NCBI RefSeq assembly: GCF_046630445.1
Contig: NC_092341.1
Coordinates: 130,092,001 to 130,156,000, forward strand
Direction: 5' to 3'
DNA: 64,000 nt
From: Rutidosis leptorrhynchoides
Taxonomy: Eukaryota; Streptophyta; Magnoliopsida; Asterales; Asteraceae
Made by a program: the position numbers and the translations under genes. Below the pieces are notes generated by a model. It was given only the letters and a program-made list of their open reading frames with translations. It made no database searches and was not told where the DNA came from. Below are positions 45,940 to 58,242 of this stretch, piece by piece; the stretch's first letter is position 1, and every line of letters begins with the position of its first letter.

Positions 45940-47920
45940 TGATGTTATGCGAGGTGTATACGAAATAGTTTATATTTTACTAGGAAAAACTATTAAATAC
46001 GATACAATTTTACACAAGATATTTATTTATTTATAGAATGGATATACTTAAACCTTGCTACAACACTTATAGGCAGTGTACCTAATCGTACAGTAGTGTA
46101 GTTTTTAGTAAGTCCGGTTCGTTCCACAGGGAAATCTTTAAACAAAGCTCAACGCTATATTAATTTACTTTTATAAAAATATAAACATATATATAAGTAA
46201 TATTATTATTATAAAGGGGGTTTTTACCGTTTAATGACCGGTTTGTCGATTTTAAAACTTTAGTCGCAGTTAAAACCAAATGTAAAATATTAAAAATAAA
46301 TACAAGACTTAAATTAAAGCATAAAGTAAATAACAATAATGAAATTGCGAATAATAAAAGTGCGATAAAATAAACTTGCGATAATTAAAGAGTACGATAA
46401 TTAAAAGTGCGATAAAATAAATGAATAATAAAAATGCGATAATTAGAAGTGCAATTAAATATAAAATAAAGGAAATTAAATATGAAATAAAAGAATTATG
46501 CTTATTTAAACTTCCGTAATCATGATGTTTGACGTGTTGATTTTAGTTTTATGCCCATGGGTTAATTGTCCTTTGTCCTGGATTATTTAATATGTCCGTC
46601 TGGTTTTTGTCCATAACAGTCCATCACTCATAAATATAAAGTGCGAGTGTCCTCATCAAATTATTCTTATACCCGAAGTTAAATATTCCAACTAATTGGG
46701 GATTCGAATTGTAACAAGGTTTTAATACTTTGTTTAATGAATACACCAGGTTATCGACTGCGTGTAAACCAAGGTTTTACTACTTTGTTAACAATTACAC
46801 CAATTACCCTTGAATGTAATTTCACCCCTGTTTTAATTATTCTAGTGGCTATTAATCCATTCCCGTGTCCGGTTAAATGAACGATTATTCGTACATATAA
46901 ATACCCCGCCCATCGTGTCCGATTGAGTGTATATGGTAATTTATAGGGACGCCCAATTGTAAATCTTTATATTAACATTAACAAACTTTCATTTAGTTAA
47001 ACAAATATAAAGCCCATTAATAGCCCATAGTCTAATTTCCACAAGTGTCGTTCTTTTGTCCAAACCCCAATTATGGTACAAAGCCCAATTACCCAATTTT
47101 AGTAATTAGCCCAACATCATGATTACTTCGTTTTAAATAAGCATAATAATAACTTAGCTACGAGACATTAATGTAAAAAGGTTGAACATAACTTACAATG
47201 ATTAAAAATAGCGTAGCGTTACACGGACAGAATTTCGACTTACACCCTTACAACATTCGCTAACATACCCTTATTATTAGAATTAAAATTAAAATTAAAA
47301 ATATTTATTTATATCATATGTTTGAGATAGAGGGAGATAGATTTTATGTGTTTAAAACTCGGCAGAAAACTGGCTTTATATAGGACCTGACCAGCATTTT
47401 CACTCCATGCGACTAGCATGGATTTTGTGCCTCTGGCCATGCGAGTCGCATGGCCACCCTGGATCCAGCCAAATTGCTTTGTTTTCTTCTTGCCGACGTA
47501 ATATAATAATAATATATAATATATAATTATATATAATTATATATATATTATATTATATTCTTGTGCATAGTAGACTAGATATTTTTGGTCCGTTGCGTCG
47601 GGCGTTTCTTCTTGGCTCAGGTCCCGGTTCCGGATTTTCGGACGTCCTCGCGTACTATTTTATATCGTGTACTTTGCGTCTTGTAATTTGTACTCTTGTT
47701 ATTTTGAGACGTTCCTCATCAATAATTTGAACCTTTTTGATTGAATCTTGTACTTTTTAGCTTTTTGGACCTTTCCGTCTTCAATTTGTCGAATCTGCCT
47801 TTTATCTTCACTTTTTAATATTTAAACGAATAGTGCTTGTAAATCGAACAATATCAACTAAAATTTTGTCTTTCTTGGGGAATAATGCTGTAAAATATGT
47901 GTTCATTTTTAGCCTTATCA
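45940..47920 (-). repeat. 5' LTR of element B
   Basis: 1981 bp, near-identical to 18941-20921. The promoter module is at 47375-47452 (palindromes 47406-47420, altered at one base, and 47438-47452; TATA at 47375-47382). Confidence 0.95.
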
Positions 47921-50863
47921 TATATATATATATATATATATATCATATTAAGATATATTAATATATCATAATATCATGATAATGTAATAATTTAACATCT
48001 CATTTGATATAATAAACAATGGGTTAACAACATTAATTGAGATCGTTAACTTAAAGGTTTCAAAACAACACTTACATGTAACGACTAACGAAGACTTAAC
48101 GACTCCATTAGAATGTATATACATGTTGTGTTTTGATATGTATTCTTACACTTTTGAAAGACTTCAAGACGCATATCAAAGTACTTCTACTTAACAAAAA
48201 TGCTTACAATTACATCCTCGTTCAGTTTCATCAACAATTCTACTCGTATGCACCCGTATTCGTACTCGTACAATACACAGCTTTTAGATGTATGTACTAT
48301 TGGTATATACACTCCAATGATCAGCTCTTAGCAGCCCATGTGAGTCACCTAACATATTTGGGAACCATCATTTGGCAACTAGCATGAAATATCTCATAAA
48401 ATTACAAAAATATTAGTAATCATTCATGACTTATTTACATGAAAACAAAATTACATATCCTTTATATCTAATCCATATACCAACGACCAAAAACACCTAC
48501 AAACACTTTCATTCTTCAATTTTCTTCATCTAATTGATCTCTCTAAAGTTCCATCTTCAAGTTCTAAGTGTTCTTCATAAATTCCATAAGTATAGTTTCA
48601 TAAAAATCAAGAATACTTCAAAGTTTGCAAGTCTACTTCCAAGCTTTCTAATCCATTCCAAGTAATCATCTAAGATCAAGGAACCTTTGTTATTTACAGT
48701 AGGTTATCTTTCTAATTCAAGGTAATATTCATATTCAAACTTTGATTCAATTTCTACAACTATAACAATCTTATTTCGAGTGAAAATCTTACTTGAACTG
48801 TTTTCGTGTCAAGATTCTTTTCAAGAACTTTCAAGCCATCCACGGATCCTTTGAAGCTAGATCCATTTTTCTCATTTCCAGTGGTTTTATTTAGAAAACT
48901 TGAGGTAGTAATGATGTGCATAACATCATTCGATTCATACATATAAAGCTATCTTATTCGAAGGTTAAAACTTGTAATCACTAGAACATAGTTTAGTTAA
49001 TTCTAAACTTGTTCGCAAACAAAAGTTAATCCTTCTAACTTGACTTTTAAAATCAACTAAATACATGTTCTATGTCTATATGATATGCTAACTTAATGAT
49101 TTAAAACCTGGAAACACGATGAACACCATAAAATCGGATATACGCCATCGTAGTGAAACCGGGGGCTGTTTTGGTTTGGATAATTAAAAACTATGATAAA
49201 CTTTGATTTAAATGTTGTTCTTCTGGGAAAATGATTTTTCATATGAACATGAAACTATATCCAAAAATCTTGGTTAAACTCAAAGTGAAAGTATGTTTTT
49301 CAAAATGGTCATCAAGATGTCGTTCTTTCGACGGAAATGACTACCTCTTTAGTAATTGACATGTAACTTAAATTTCTGACTATAAACTTATACTTTTTCT
49401 GTATAGATTCATAAACTTAAGTTCAATATGAAACCATAGCAATTAGATTCACTCAAAACGGATTTAAAATGAAGAAGTTATGGGTAAAACAAGATTGGAT
49501 ATTTTTGATCTTTTTAGCTACGGGAAATGTTTAACAAATCTATACAAATCATATCCTAACTAACTTATATTGTATTATACATGTATTCTAATATATTATG
49601 TAATCTTGGGATACCAAAGACACGTATGCAAATGTTTTGACATATCATATCGACCCATGTATATATATTATTTGGAACAACCATAGACACTCTATATGCA
49701 GTAATGTTGGAGTTAGCTATACAGGGTTGAGGTTGATTCCAAAAATATATATACTTTAAGTTGTGATCTAGCCTGAGACGTGTATACACTGGGTCGTGGA
49801 TTGATTCAAGATAATATATATCGATTTATTTCTGTACATCTAACTGTGGACAACTAGTTGTAGGTTACTAACGAGGACAGCTGACTTAATACACTCAAAT
49901 CTTTAAAACATAATAAAAATGGTTGTAATTATATTTTGATCATACTTTGATATATATGTACATATTTGTATAGGTTTGTGAATCGATCCGTGGCCAAGTC
50001 TTATTTTCGAGGAAGGAAATATCTGTGAAAGTGAGTTATAGTCCCTCTTTTAAAATCTAATATTTTTGGGATGAGAATACATGCAGGTTTTATAAATGAT
50101 TTTCAAAATAGATATAAGTACGTGAAACTACATTCTATGGTTGAATTATCGAAATCGAATATGCCCCTTTTTATTAAGTCTGGTAATCTAAGAATTAGGG
50201 AACAGACACCCTAATTGACGCTAATCCTAAAGATAGATCTATTGGGCCTAACAAACCCCATCCAAAGTACCGGATGCTTTAGTACTTCGAAATTTATATC
50301 ATATCCGAAGGGTGTCCCGGAATGATGGGGATATTCTTATATATGCATCTTGTTAATGTCGGTTACCAGGTGTTCACCATATGAATGATTTTTATCTCTA
50401 TGTGGGGGATGTGTATTGAAATATGAAATCTTGTGGTCTATTGTTACGATTTGATATGTATAGGTTAAACCTATAACTCACCAACATTTTTGTTGACGTT
50501 TAAAGCATGTTTATTCTCAGGTGAATACTAAGAGCTTCCGCTGTTGCATACTAAAATAAGGACAAGATTTGGAGTCCATGTTTGTATGATATTGTGTAAA
50601 AACTGCATTCAAGAAACATATGTCGATGTAATATATTTCTATTGTAAACCATTATATAATGGTCGTGTGTAAACAGTATATTTTAGATTATCATTATTTG
50701 ATAATCTACGTAATGTTTTTAAAACCTTTATTGATAAAATAAAGGTTATGGTTGTTTTAAAAATGAATGCAGTCTTTGAAAAACGTCTCATATAGAGGTC
50801 AAAACCTCGCAACGAAATTAATTAATATGGAACGTTTATAATCAATATGAACAGGACATTTCA
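47921..50863 (+). repeat. 3' LTR of element A, second piece
   Basis: It resumes in the TA run and is colinear with 9095-12030, at about 2% difference in the part compared, ending GGACATTTCA. It is followed by the target duplication GTATT (50864-50868). Confidence 0.9.
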
Positions 50864-50868
50864 GTATT

Positions 50869-51375
50869 AGTGTCCATAACGATTAATATTGATTTTTTTT
50901 GTTTCTTATTATATCCAACAAAATCTCAAATTTTTTACAAGACTCTTAATGAGTTCGTTAATTGTCTGCCAATCTCACTGGTTAAAATTGGCATCATTGG
51001 TAACACTATGCCAATGTGTCACCAATTAAGGCTAGCCAACCATTTCGTCAAAATCAAGCATAAACCATTCAGTAGCGAACCTAATAATAACACCGTTAAA
51101 TTTAACTGCAGTACTCCATATATTTTTCAAATTTAAAGTTTTTTTTTCCTTTTACTTTTGTACAACACCACTAAATTTAACTACCCGGATCCAATATGTT
51201 TGTTAAATTTATAAGTTTTTGAAAAATAACTATTAAAATATCATTTAAATATAGTGAATACTAGAAAAAAATTTGAATCCCATTGAATTATAATCTGGAA
51301 TCGCCACTTAAACCATTACTAATGTTTTGGCTTTATTTAATTGTACGGAGTACATTTTGTTTTTAGATTTGTATT
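50869..51375. other. Intergenic DNA right of the nest
   Basis: AT-rich host DNA. An 88-codon open frame (50870-51136) starts at the element boundary and has no recognisable domain. A local inverted repeat (ATTGGT...ACCAAT) near 50994-51030 hints at an old MITE. Nothing else was seen. Confidence 0.4.
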
Positions 51376-52205
51376 AACTAGAAAAAAAGATCGGCCCGCA
51401 CGATGCGGCGGGATCTTTCGGGTTGTGTATTCATATTTAACGTGACGTTATGTATTTACAGAATAAAAAACAACTTGATGCGAGTGTGTTATGCATGAAA
51501 AATAGCTCGAAATACTTGTCGTTATTTAAAATACGTCCGTTTCACGTATACCAAGTTGCGTTGTGTTCGTAAAATTAATTCTTGTTGTACGGTGATGGTG
51601 GAAGAATTTAACCCGCGTCAAGATGGAAGATAAGGACTGACAAAGATTTTGGGGGTGTTAGTCTATGTTTGTAAAATAGTTTAATAAATTAACGGGTTTA
51701 ATCCATGAAGAAATTGAGAAGTGATGTAAGTTGAGGTGGGGATTGTATTTTTGGGGGTGGGGTGTCGTATTTGAGTAGTTAAACGACCAAAACTTGGGCT
51801 CTTTTAGTATTATAGGGTAAAACTAGAAAACAATTCGATCGCGCGTTGCTGCGGTTGTATTCAACGCGCGGTCGAATTTGGATATACGTTGTTTGGTACC
51901 TAATATATCTAATAGATTGAGTTGTTTGTTGTACGTGTATGTATGTGTGAAATATAGTCCGAAATATTTAGTGTTTTTTTAAGGATGTCCGTTTCGCGTA
52001 TAGTTAGTCGCGTTGTGTTCGTAAAATTATTTCGAGTTGAACGGTGGTCTCGGAAAAATTTAAATCGCACCGAGCGAGAAGATAGGGCCCGCTAAAAATT
52101 CGGGTGGAATTAGTTTCTTTTATTTTAATAAATTATATATTTACACTGTCAAACCCTGAAAAAATGTAAACTTGAGGGGTCGTTGTGTAAATTGAGCGAA
52201 AATTG
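51376..52205. repeat. Two diverged tandem copies of a hairpin-headed repeat
   Basis: Both copies start AACTAGAAAA (51376 and 51821), carry a GC-rich hairpin next to the start, then share CCGTTTCRCGTATA and GCGTTGTGTTCGTAAAATTA. Unit length is about 445 bp. In the second copy, arms 51832-51848 and 51862-51878 pair over 17 bp with one mismatch. GC-rich heads like this occur at ends of plant Helitron-type or MITE-type repeats, but no family can be named. Confidence 0.6.
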
Positions 52206-52299
52206 AGTGACCGATTGCAGTGTGAACGGAAACTCAAAACGACAATCCGGAACAACTGAAACGACGAAATTCTGGTTGTGTTTTAGTACGTGGGATAAG

Positions 52300-52300
52300 G

Positions 52301-52391
<91 letters not shown>
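52300..52391. repeat. (AAT)n microsatellite
   Basis: About 30 perfect ATA/AAT units, followed by AT-rich sequence. It lies about 200-300 bp upstream of the likely transcript start of the RTH-like gene. The Asn-run frame across it is an artefact. Confidence 0.95.
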
Positions 52392-52393
<2 letters not shown>

Positions 52394-52539
52394 TGATTTT
52401 ATTATTTATTATTTATTAATTAAAATTAAATAGTGGTCGAAAAAAATGTGTGATAATTGAAAGACATCGTGTTTACTTGCACTTACGGGAGTATTATATT
52501 ATATATTATATTTATCTTATTCTGGAGTACAAATAATAG

Positions 52540-53700
52540 AAAATCATAGGAACTGGCACCAGCTTTGAAACTGACTTGTAACAGAAAGAAAAAGGGAAGG
52601 AGGAATGAAATCAACCGGATCTTGATAAATTTGTAACGTTTCCATTCCAAGGTCTCTAGATCTGCAACGAAGGTACTTCCTGTTTCAGATCTTCACATTA
52701 ATAATGTCTCCTAATCACCAAATCTTGTTCGATTAAAATCACAAAATCAGATTTGGGGGAATGAATTTTAAGGGGGAGTGATTTAGGTTCAGTATGTTAT
52801 GAATTAAATAATAGTTGCAATGTGTATCATTTTGTGGTTTACTTGTTATCTGCAGATTGGTTGATTTGATCCTTTTATTATTGGTGATGAAAATCCGTAT
52901 ATTATAATTAATATATGATTACTAACCCTAATTGCTTTAATTAATAACATAATGCCTTGATACATTGTGAATCTGAGTTTTTTGCTGTTTGACAAAATTT
53001 TGTTTAAAACTTAGATTTTTGTCCCTTAGTACTCGTTTGCAAGTATTTCACAGCTTTCATATAAGATATATGTTATAGTGCATTTAATATTTTAATAAAC
53101 TCCTAATTTCTATAATTATTGCGTGCATAAAATGTTAAATGTTAGATTGAATTAATGAGTATTCAATGCAAATGATAATACGGAGTAATATATATATATA
53201 TAGAAAATAGAGTTTATTAAATACAGCTTAATGTGTGCGATTAGGAACACACATTAGCCATACACCACCAATTGTGCTTTAAAGTATTGTACTGTACAAC
53301 ACAATAAAACACAGTTGGTGGTGGTGTACGTCTAAAAATAATGGTGTACGAATCACCTCTCTTAGCAAAACCCTTTTGTAAATTATAAAATGCTTCTTTT
53401 TTGTTACTTTTATAAAATTGAGGGATATTGAGATTGAAAGATTGATACGTTACTCAAAATGTGCCAACAAATGATTAAAGGTAGGGATACCGAACATAAA
53501 TTGTCCAAAAAATAGGCCTAATAGTTCCGAAGATGAGGTTTTCACCCCATTTTTGAAAGGTACTAAGTTGTATTGTTACCAAGATTTATCAGTCTCATTT
53601 GTAAAATGTAGATAAACACATGTGATATGTATTGATCCATCTAGCTGAAATTTCTTTTTTTGGCCAAGTTTATAGCATACATTTTGTATAATTAGCGCAG
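52540..53700 (+). other. Probable 5' UTR exon and leader intron of the RTH-like gene
   Basis: Purine-rich leader-like sequence around 52560-52672 ends in AACGAAG|GTACTT, a possible donor. A 3' splice site (ATTAGCGCAG|GTCTGGCG) ends at 53700, eight bases before the ATG. The interval between is AT-rich without coding signal. It holds a hairpin-type repeat at 53261-53327 (TACACCACCAATTG against its near complement). The exact exon start and donor are inferred. Confidence 0.4.
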
Positions 53701-53708
53701 GTCTGGCG

Positions 53709-55119
53709 ATGGACTTAGACGAAGAACCTAAGGCGTTGATGATTGAACATAGTGTTCCAAATTGCATGCAGATTGACCCAACAAAAGCTCGTTTTCCGTA
53801 TTGTATCGTATGGACACCTCTTCCTGTTATTTCATGGCTCCTTCCGTTTGTTGGTCACGTTGGTATAGGCCGTGAGGATGGAGTTATTGTGGATTTTGCG
53901 GGACCCAACTTCGTTTCTGTTGATAACTTTACATTCGGGCCTGTCTCTCGTTATATCCAGATCACCAAAGAGAAGGTATGACTTGTGAAAACATGTTCAG
54001 TGGTCAAAACGGGTCGGGTTTGAAACGGGTCATTGTAGAACTAATTAAAGTGGGCTGAGTAGGGTTGGAATGTTGGATTGACTCACAAACAATTTTCGGA
54101 ACTTGTTAAAAAGTGTATATTATGAAACATTTTTAGTCATTTTCTTCCCTCTTCCTCTTAATTTTTAAATTTGTCATGTGTTTCATGCTGCTTGTTACAC
54201 AGATTTTTTTTTTTACATGAATAATGTTAAAAGATTTAAAATACCTGGAAGTATAAAACAAATAATTATATAATAATATATAAAACCTAATTCTCTTAAT
54301 AAAATGATTTATCTGATTGTATGCATTAGAAATAGACCTTTCGGTGATTTTCATTCTACATGTTCCTGCTTTAGTGTTTTTTTTTTTTTTACAGTTTTTG
54401 GATAAAAGTTAAACCAGACTGATCCGATTACAATTAAATATGTCCAAATTGCCATTAGTCTTATGCTAATTAATGTCTAGCTCGGTCAAACTCAGTCAAA
54501 CTTGGCCAAACCCGGCCAAAACTCGGGATCACTGGGAAAAATCGGTCTAAACTCGGGGTTAGTTCGAAACTCAGTCAAAGTCGGTCAAAGTCAAACTTAG
54601 TCAACATCTGAGTACTCCCGAGTTGCCGAGTACTCCAACCTTGGATTCTTTGACTTATGTTTCTTAACTTGTTCGATAATCTTATGTACACAGGGGTCCA
54701 ACACAAAGCATTCTTCAACCACAATCATAACCGAAGAAGCATACAGGCTAGTCGAAGCAGGAAAAAGTCAGTACAACTGGGATGAATCTATAAAAAAGAC
54801 GACACAAGAATACCAACAACAAACTTATAGCATCTTAACATGCAATTGTCACTCATTTGTGGCTAACCATCTTAACCGGTTAGAGACATTTGCTAGTGGG
54901 TGGAACGTGGTGAACGTTGCAGCTTTGGTTCTGTTCAAAGGGGAGTGGGTTGATACACCATCGATGGTTCGGTCTTATCTATCATTTATGGTTGCATTCT
55001 TCATCGGTGTCACATTTGGAGGTGCAAATTTTCTAACTTTTTTGGCGTTTGTCGTGCTTTTTCTCTTCGGATGGTATCTTTGCGGTACGTACTATTTCAA
55101 AAATATCATACAGCTCTAG
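53709..55119 (+). CDS. RTH: RTE1/RTH-family membrane protein (TMEM222, DUF778)
   Basis: Two exons, 53709-53975 and 54694-55119, joined in phase 0 (AAGAG|gtatga, tgtacacag|GGG), giving 230 residues, the length of Arabidopsis RTH. Residues 28-62 ([20 protein letters not shown], then [20 protein letters not shown]) are the family hallmark, with a membrane segment at about 31-49. [14 protein letters not shown] at 139-152 is the conserved Cys/His motif, and two hydrophobic segments fill about 181-222. RTE1 acts at ER/Golgi membranes and supports the ethylene receptor ETR1; RTH is its homologue and modulates it. The match is to RTH more than RTE1 (GREDGV, FKGEWVD). The start fits homologues and has G at +4. 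No defect is seen. The intron carries a GTCAA-rich repeat. Confidence 0.88.
54474..54645. repeat. GTCAA-rich MITE-like repeat in the RTH-like intron
   Basis: Repeated CGGTCAAA/CTCAGTCAAA words, then GAGTACTCCCGAGTTGCCGAG. It resembles the repeats at 60869-61085, 58449-58832 and 62165-62400, so it is one copy of a dispersed family. Confidence 0.55.
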
Positions 55120-55589
55120 TGACTGATAATCAGATTGTGTCAAATTGATTACATTCCTTTATCGTAGATACAAGTGTGCGACTGTATGCTGAATATGCTT
55201 TTGGAAGTTGATTCGTTTTACACGATACGATTATTCTGTTTATAGGTCTGGTTTTTTACATGTTGTAATGGATTTTTTTTTTTTCTTTTTAAATGTATGT
55301 GGATTGATTCTTATCTTTTGGTTCACCATGTTGTTGTTATGAAAAAATTGGTTAATTACAATCTTTTTGGATTATAAGAATTAATAATTGGAGTATCTCT
55401 AATGGATGTTTTTGCTTATAATTGATTATTGTTGTTTAAAACTATTTTTTCTCCCAAAAAAAATAACTTATAATAAATGTGACACGGTACTGATGACTTT
55501 GATGGTCTCAATAATGATTTCGTTTGAAAGTAATGGTTCTGACAAGGTTAATAAATTTAAACTGTTACTTTTATTTAATAAATACACCA
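55120..55589. other. 3' flank of the RTH-like gene
   Basis: AT-rich, with T-runs and GTATG words fitting a 3' UTR and intergenic DNA. An open frame at 55406-55627 only partly overlaps the LINE start and is not credible as a gene. Confidence 0.45.
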
Positions 55590-56870
55590 AAAGTCGGTAT
55601 GTATGCCTAAGCAAATGGGTGGCTTAAGTATTACTCCGTTACGGTTAAAAAATGTTGCCTTGCTAGCAAAGTGGTGGACGAAATTAAATTCTAACAAGCT
55701 CTCTTTGGAAGTCTATCGTTATTTCTTCCTTTGGCCCTTCGTTCCGGAGAAAAATTATGAATGACGTTTCTTCTCTACGCTCGTCACAAATCTCCCCTAT
55801 TTGGAGAGATTTGATTAATTTACAAAGAGATGACATCTCCAAAAGCATCGTGGGTGCTAGCAGTTGGAAATGGAAAACGGGGAGAGTATTTTATTTTGGT
55901 TCGACACTTGGGCCAACGGTCATATTTTGAAGGACGACTTTCCTTCACTTTTTCTTATTTGCTCCAATCGACTACTTACTGTCAAACAGTCTCGCTGGCC
56001 CATTGATCCGGTTCAGGCCCGACTAGGTTGGTCTGTTTGTTTCTGCCGCCCCCTGGATCCTTATGAAACAATTAAATGGCAAGAGTTAATGGCTTTTATT
56101 TCTTCTCTTGTCCTCACTGATAATGCTCCTGATCTCATTTTATGGAACGACAATTCGTGTGATTCATTCTCCGTCGCGGATGCAATACGGTTAGTTATAC
56201 AAACCGGGTCTATCATCGCCCCAATTTGGCCCAAGGTTTTTTGGAGCAACAACGTGCCTTCCAAAGTCATGCTTTTTCATTGGTTGGCTATCAAGAAGAG
56301 CATCCCGGTACGCGTCATTTTAGCTCAAAGACATATTTTACCTTCCAATATTTCTAGGTTGTGTTTGGTGCATGCGTGAAGAAGAATCAATTGAACATCT
56401 CTTACTTCATTGCAATTGGACTTCTAAAATATGGGGCGAGTTGTTTCGGTGGTGGAATGTTAGGTGGGTCATTCCAAGTTCGGTTGAAGAGTTTTCCTTC
56501 GATTGGTATTACGGTATGGGGATTAAAGCTTCCAAGTTTTGGAAAATGATTGGACCCGCAACCCTTTGGGCTATTTGGATTGCTCGAAACGACATCATTT
56601 TCAACGGCAAATTCACTTGTCGGTCGGTCATTGTGCGGAACATCAAACTTAAAGTCTTCCTTTGGGTTACTAATCTCAAGTATTGTCATGGCTTACAATC
56701 TTATGTTTGGGATCAAAATCCCTTTTTATTGTTTCTTCTTCCAATGTATTATGACCGAGCAAGTCTTCGTCATTGTAATTTCTCGTTTAGGCTCTTCATT
56801 ATTTTGATGAAGTCCTTTTCTTTTTATGATATATAATATAATTCTTCGCCTTTAAAAAAAAAATAAAAAA

Positions 56871-56875
<5 letters not shown>
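55590..56875 (+). mobile_element. 5'-truncated L1-type LINE (RT end and zf-RVT domain), broken
   Basis: It begins inside the C-terminal part of ORF2 (PKQMGGLSITPLRLKNVALL, AKWWTKLN) and continues through the linker (ILFWFDTWANGHIL) to the zinc-binding reverse-transcriptase domain (VPSKVMLFHWLAIKKSIPVR, then LCLWCMREEESIEHLLLHCN, ATLWAIWIARND). It ends in an A-rich tail (56853-56870). The frame changes at least three times: twice between about 55690 and 55870 and once near 56362. It is 5'-truncated, as most LINE copies are. It lies about 0.5 kb beyond the RTH-like gene, on the same strand. No target duplication could be set because of the adjacent ATT repeat. Confidence 0.85.

Positions 56876-56950
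<75 letters not shown>
56874..56950. repeat. (TTA)n microsatellite at the LINE tail
   Basis: About 25 TTA units directly after the A-rich LINE tail. It probably grew from the tail or the target. On the minus strand it gives a meaningless Asn-run frame. Confidence 0.93.
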
Positions 56951-58242
56951 TTGCATAAAAAACATTAAATTGAATAGATATAAATTGGAACAAGTCATCA
57001 AAACGATGAAAAGCCCATAGAGAACGATGTAGACCAATGTAGACCAAAACACCTAAAAACAGAACAATGAAACCAGATGAACTCAAACATTCTAAATAAC
57101 TATAATGCTTAACCAAATAACACCTAAACATTGAAGATCAAAATCCATCCGAAAACCATCCAACCAACACAACCCATAAGCATTTATCGAAGAAGCGATC
57201 AAAGAACCAAACATACAGGACAAGAAAACGTGACATGATCAAAACAACTTCAGGAGGACAAAACCAAAAACCAACACAAACCATCAATCACAACAACAAT
57301 CTTTAAACCTTTTGAAAACCGGACACTCAAGACAATACTTTTTGAAGTTTTTCGTATTGTCTAAGACCGTCGATAAAACTATCCCAATCCATCAAGAAGT
57401 TAGCAGTATCAATGATATTAATCAACTTCATTGGAACCATAGCACATGAAGAGCCCCTCGAAGGTCCCGGGGCATTCAAATCTACTGAGGGATAAGGGAC
57501 TACCAAATCTGGCGAATGTCTCCCGAGCAAAAGTTAGTTTTTAATTTTTGCTTCTTTTTCCCAGATTTGGTTGGCTTAAAACATGCACAACCTTTACAAT
57601 TATCGACGTGGTTGACAATCTTCGCATTTAAAAAAAAAAAAAAAAATCTTAAAATTCCACATTTGGAACGACAATCTTTGTTAACACAAGGGTCGTCATC
57701 AGAACCAGTCTAACACGAGGAAAAACAGGGGAGTGAACTAGATCAGTACCAATTTCAGCAAGAAACACTAAAACATAATCCCCAAAAAACCCGAAATCTG
57801 TAGTTAATATGAGATCACCATAATGCAAGTATATGATAAAAGAAAGAGAACTAGTTGACATTAATTAAATTAAATTATCATTAAAAACTGCACACAATTT
57901 AACATAAATGTTCAGTATTATAGGATCCATACCTAAATCTGAACCACTTGATGAGGCAACAATTTCCCCATTTCAACAAATCATACAATCAACTCAAAAC
58001 AAATCACACCAAATATTCGTTACGGGTAACCCCACTGGTTCTACTTTCGGGTCAAAAACGCCGGACAACCAGTAGCAACCTTGTTTTGATCCATCACGAA
58101 GCTTGCAATTTTTAGAAACCCCTGTGATCTTCACTAATTTACACTCTAAACATGCCTTCTAATTTAAATAAATACCCCGTAAAATTAACTACACTAAATC
58201 ACAACTTTGTTGATTAGTAAATTCATTTAGTGTTTGTTACAC
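56951..58242. other. Intergenic DNA between the LINE and the beta-galactosidase gene
   Basis: About 1.3 kb. It contains the open frame noted at 57327-57530 and, on the minus strand, scattered Cys-containing coding-like snippets (CVNKDCRSKCG near 57670, CKGCACFKPTKSGKKK near 57570). The last 100 or so bases are the likely 3' UTR of the beta-galactosidase gene. Confidence 0.4.
57327..57530 (-). pseudogene. Possible gene fragment, unrecognised
   Basis: A 67-codon minus-strand frame (DLVVPYPSVDLNAPGPSRG, LMDWDSFIDGLRQYEKLQ) looks protein-like in composition. Cys-rich snippets lie just upstream in other frames, separated by an A-run. It could be the decayed end of a host gene or of an unknown transposon. 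I do not recognise the family. Confidence 0.25.

Larger units (their letters stand above)
18941..47920 (-). mobile_element. Element B: Athila-type Ty3 element with env-like ORF, host of element C
   Basis: The coding strand is minus. 5' LTR 45940-47920, primer site 45914-45931, gag-protease-RT-RNase H 40264-44530, the rest of pol with integrase 27235-28571 (beyond the nested C), zinc-knuckle ORF 26645-27061, env-like ORF 23106-24650, PPT 20922-20940, 3' LTR 18941-20921. LTRs are both 1981 bp and differ at about eight sites by eye, so insertion is recent. Target duplication TATAT at 18936-18940 and 47921-47925, in a TA repeat of A's LTR. Without C it is about 17.3 kb. Apart from C it looks nearly whole, with one or a few breaks in the integrase part. 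Confidence 0.92.
8731..50863 (+). mobile_element. Element A: Tekay-like Ty3 chromovirus with F-box-like ORF (host of nested B and C)
   Basis: Order on the + strand: 5' LTR 8731-12030, primer site 12033-12044, acidic ORF 12209-12814, F-box-like ORF 12952-13644, gag-protease 13992-15779, pol to 18541, PPT near 18566, and a 3' LTR (18578-18940 plus 47921-50863) split by element B. Target duplications are GTATT at 8726-8730 and 50864-50868. LTR copies differ at roughly 2% of sites in the 480 bp I compared by eye. Without the nested DNA the element is about 13.1 kb. Pol is broken, with about four breaks. Confidence 0.88.

Noticed and set aside
50870-51136. 88-codon frame right of element A
   Set aside because: No recognisable domain, AT-driven composition, and a start set by the element boundary.
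52207-52419. Poly-Asn open frame
   Set aside because: Translation of the AAT microsatellite.
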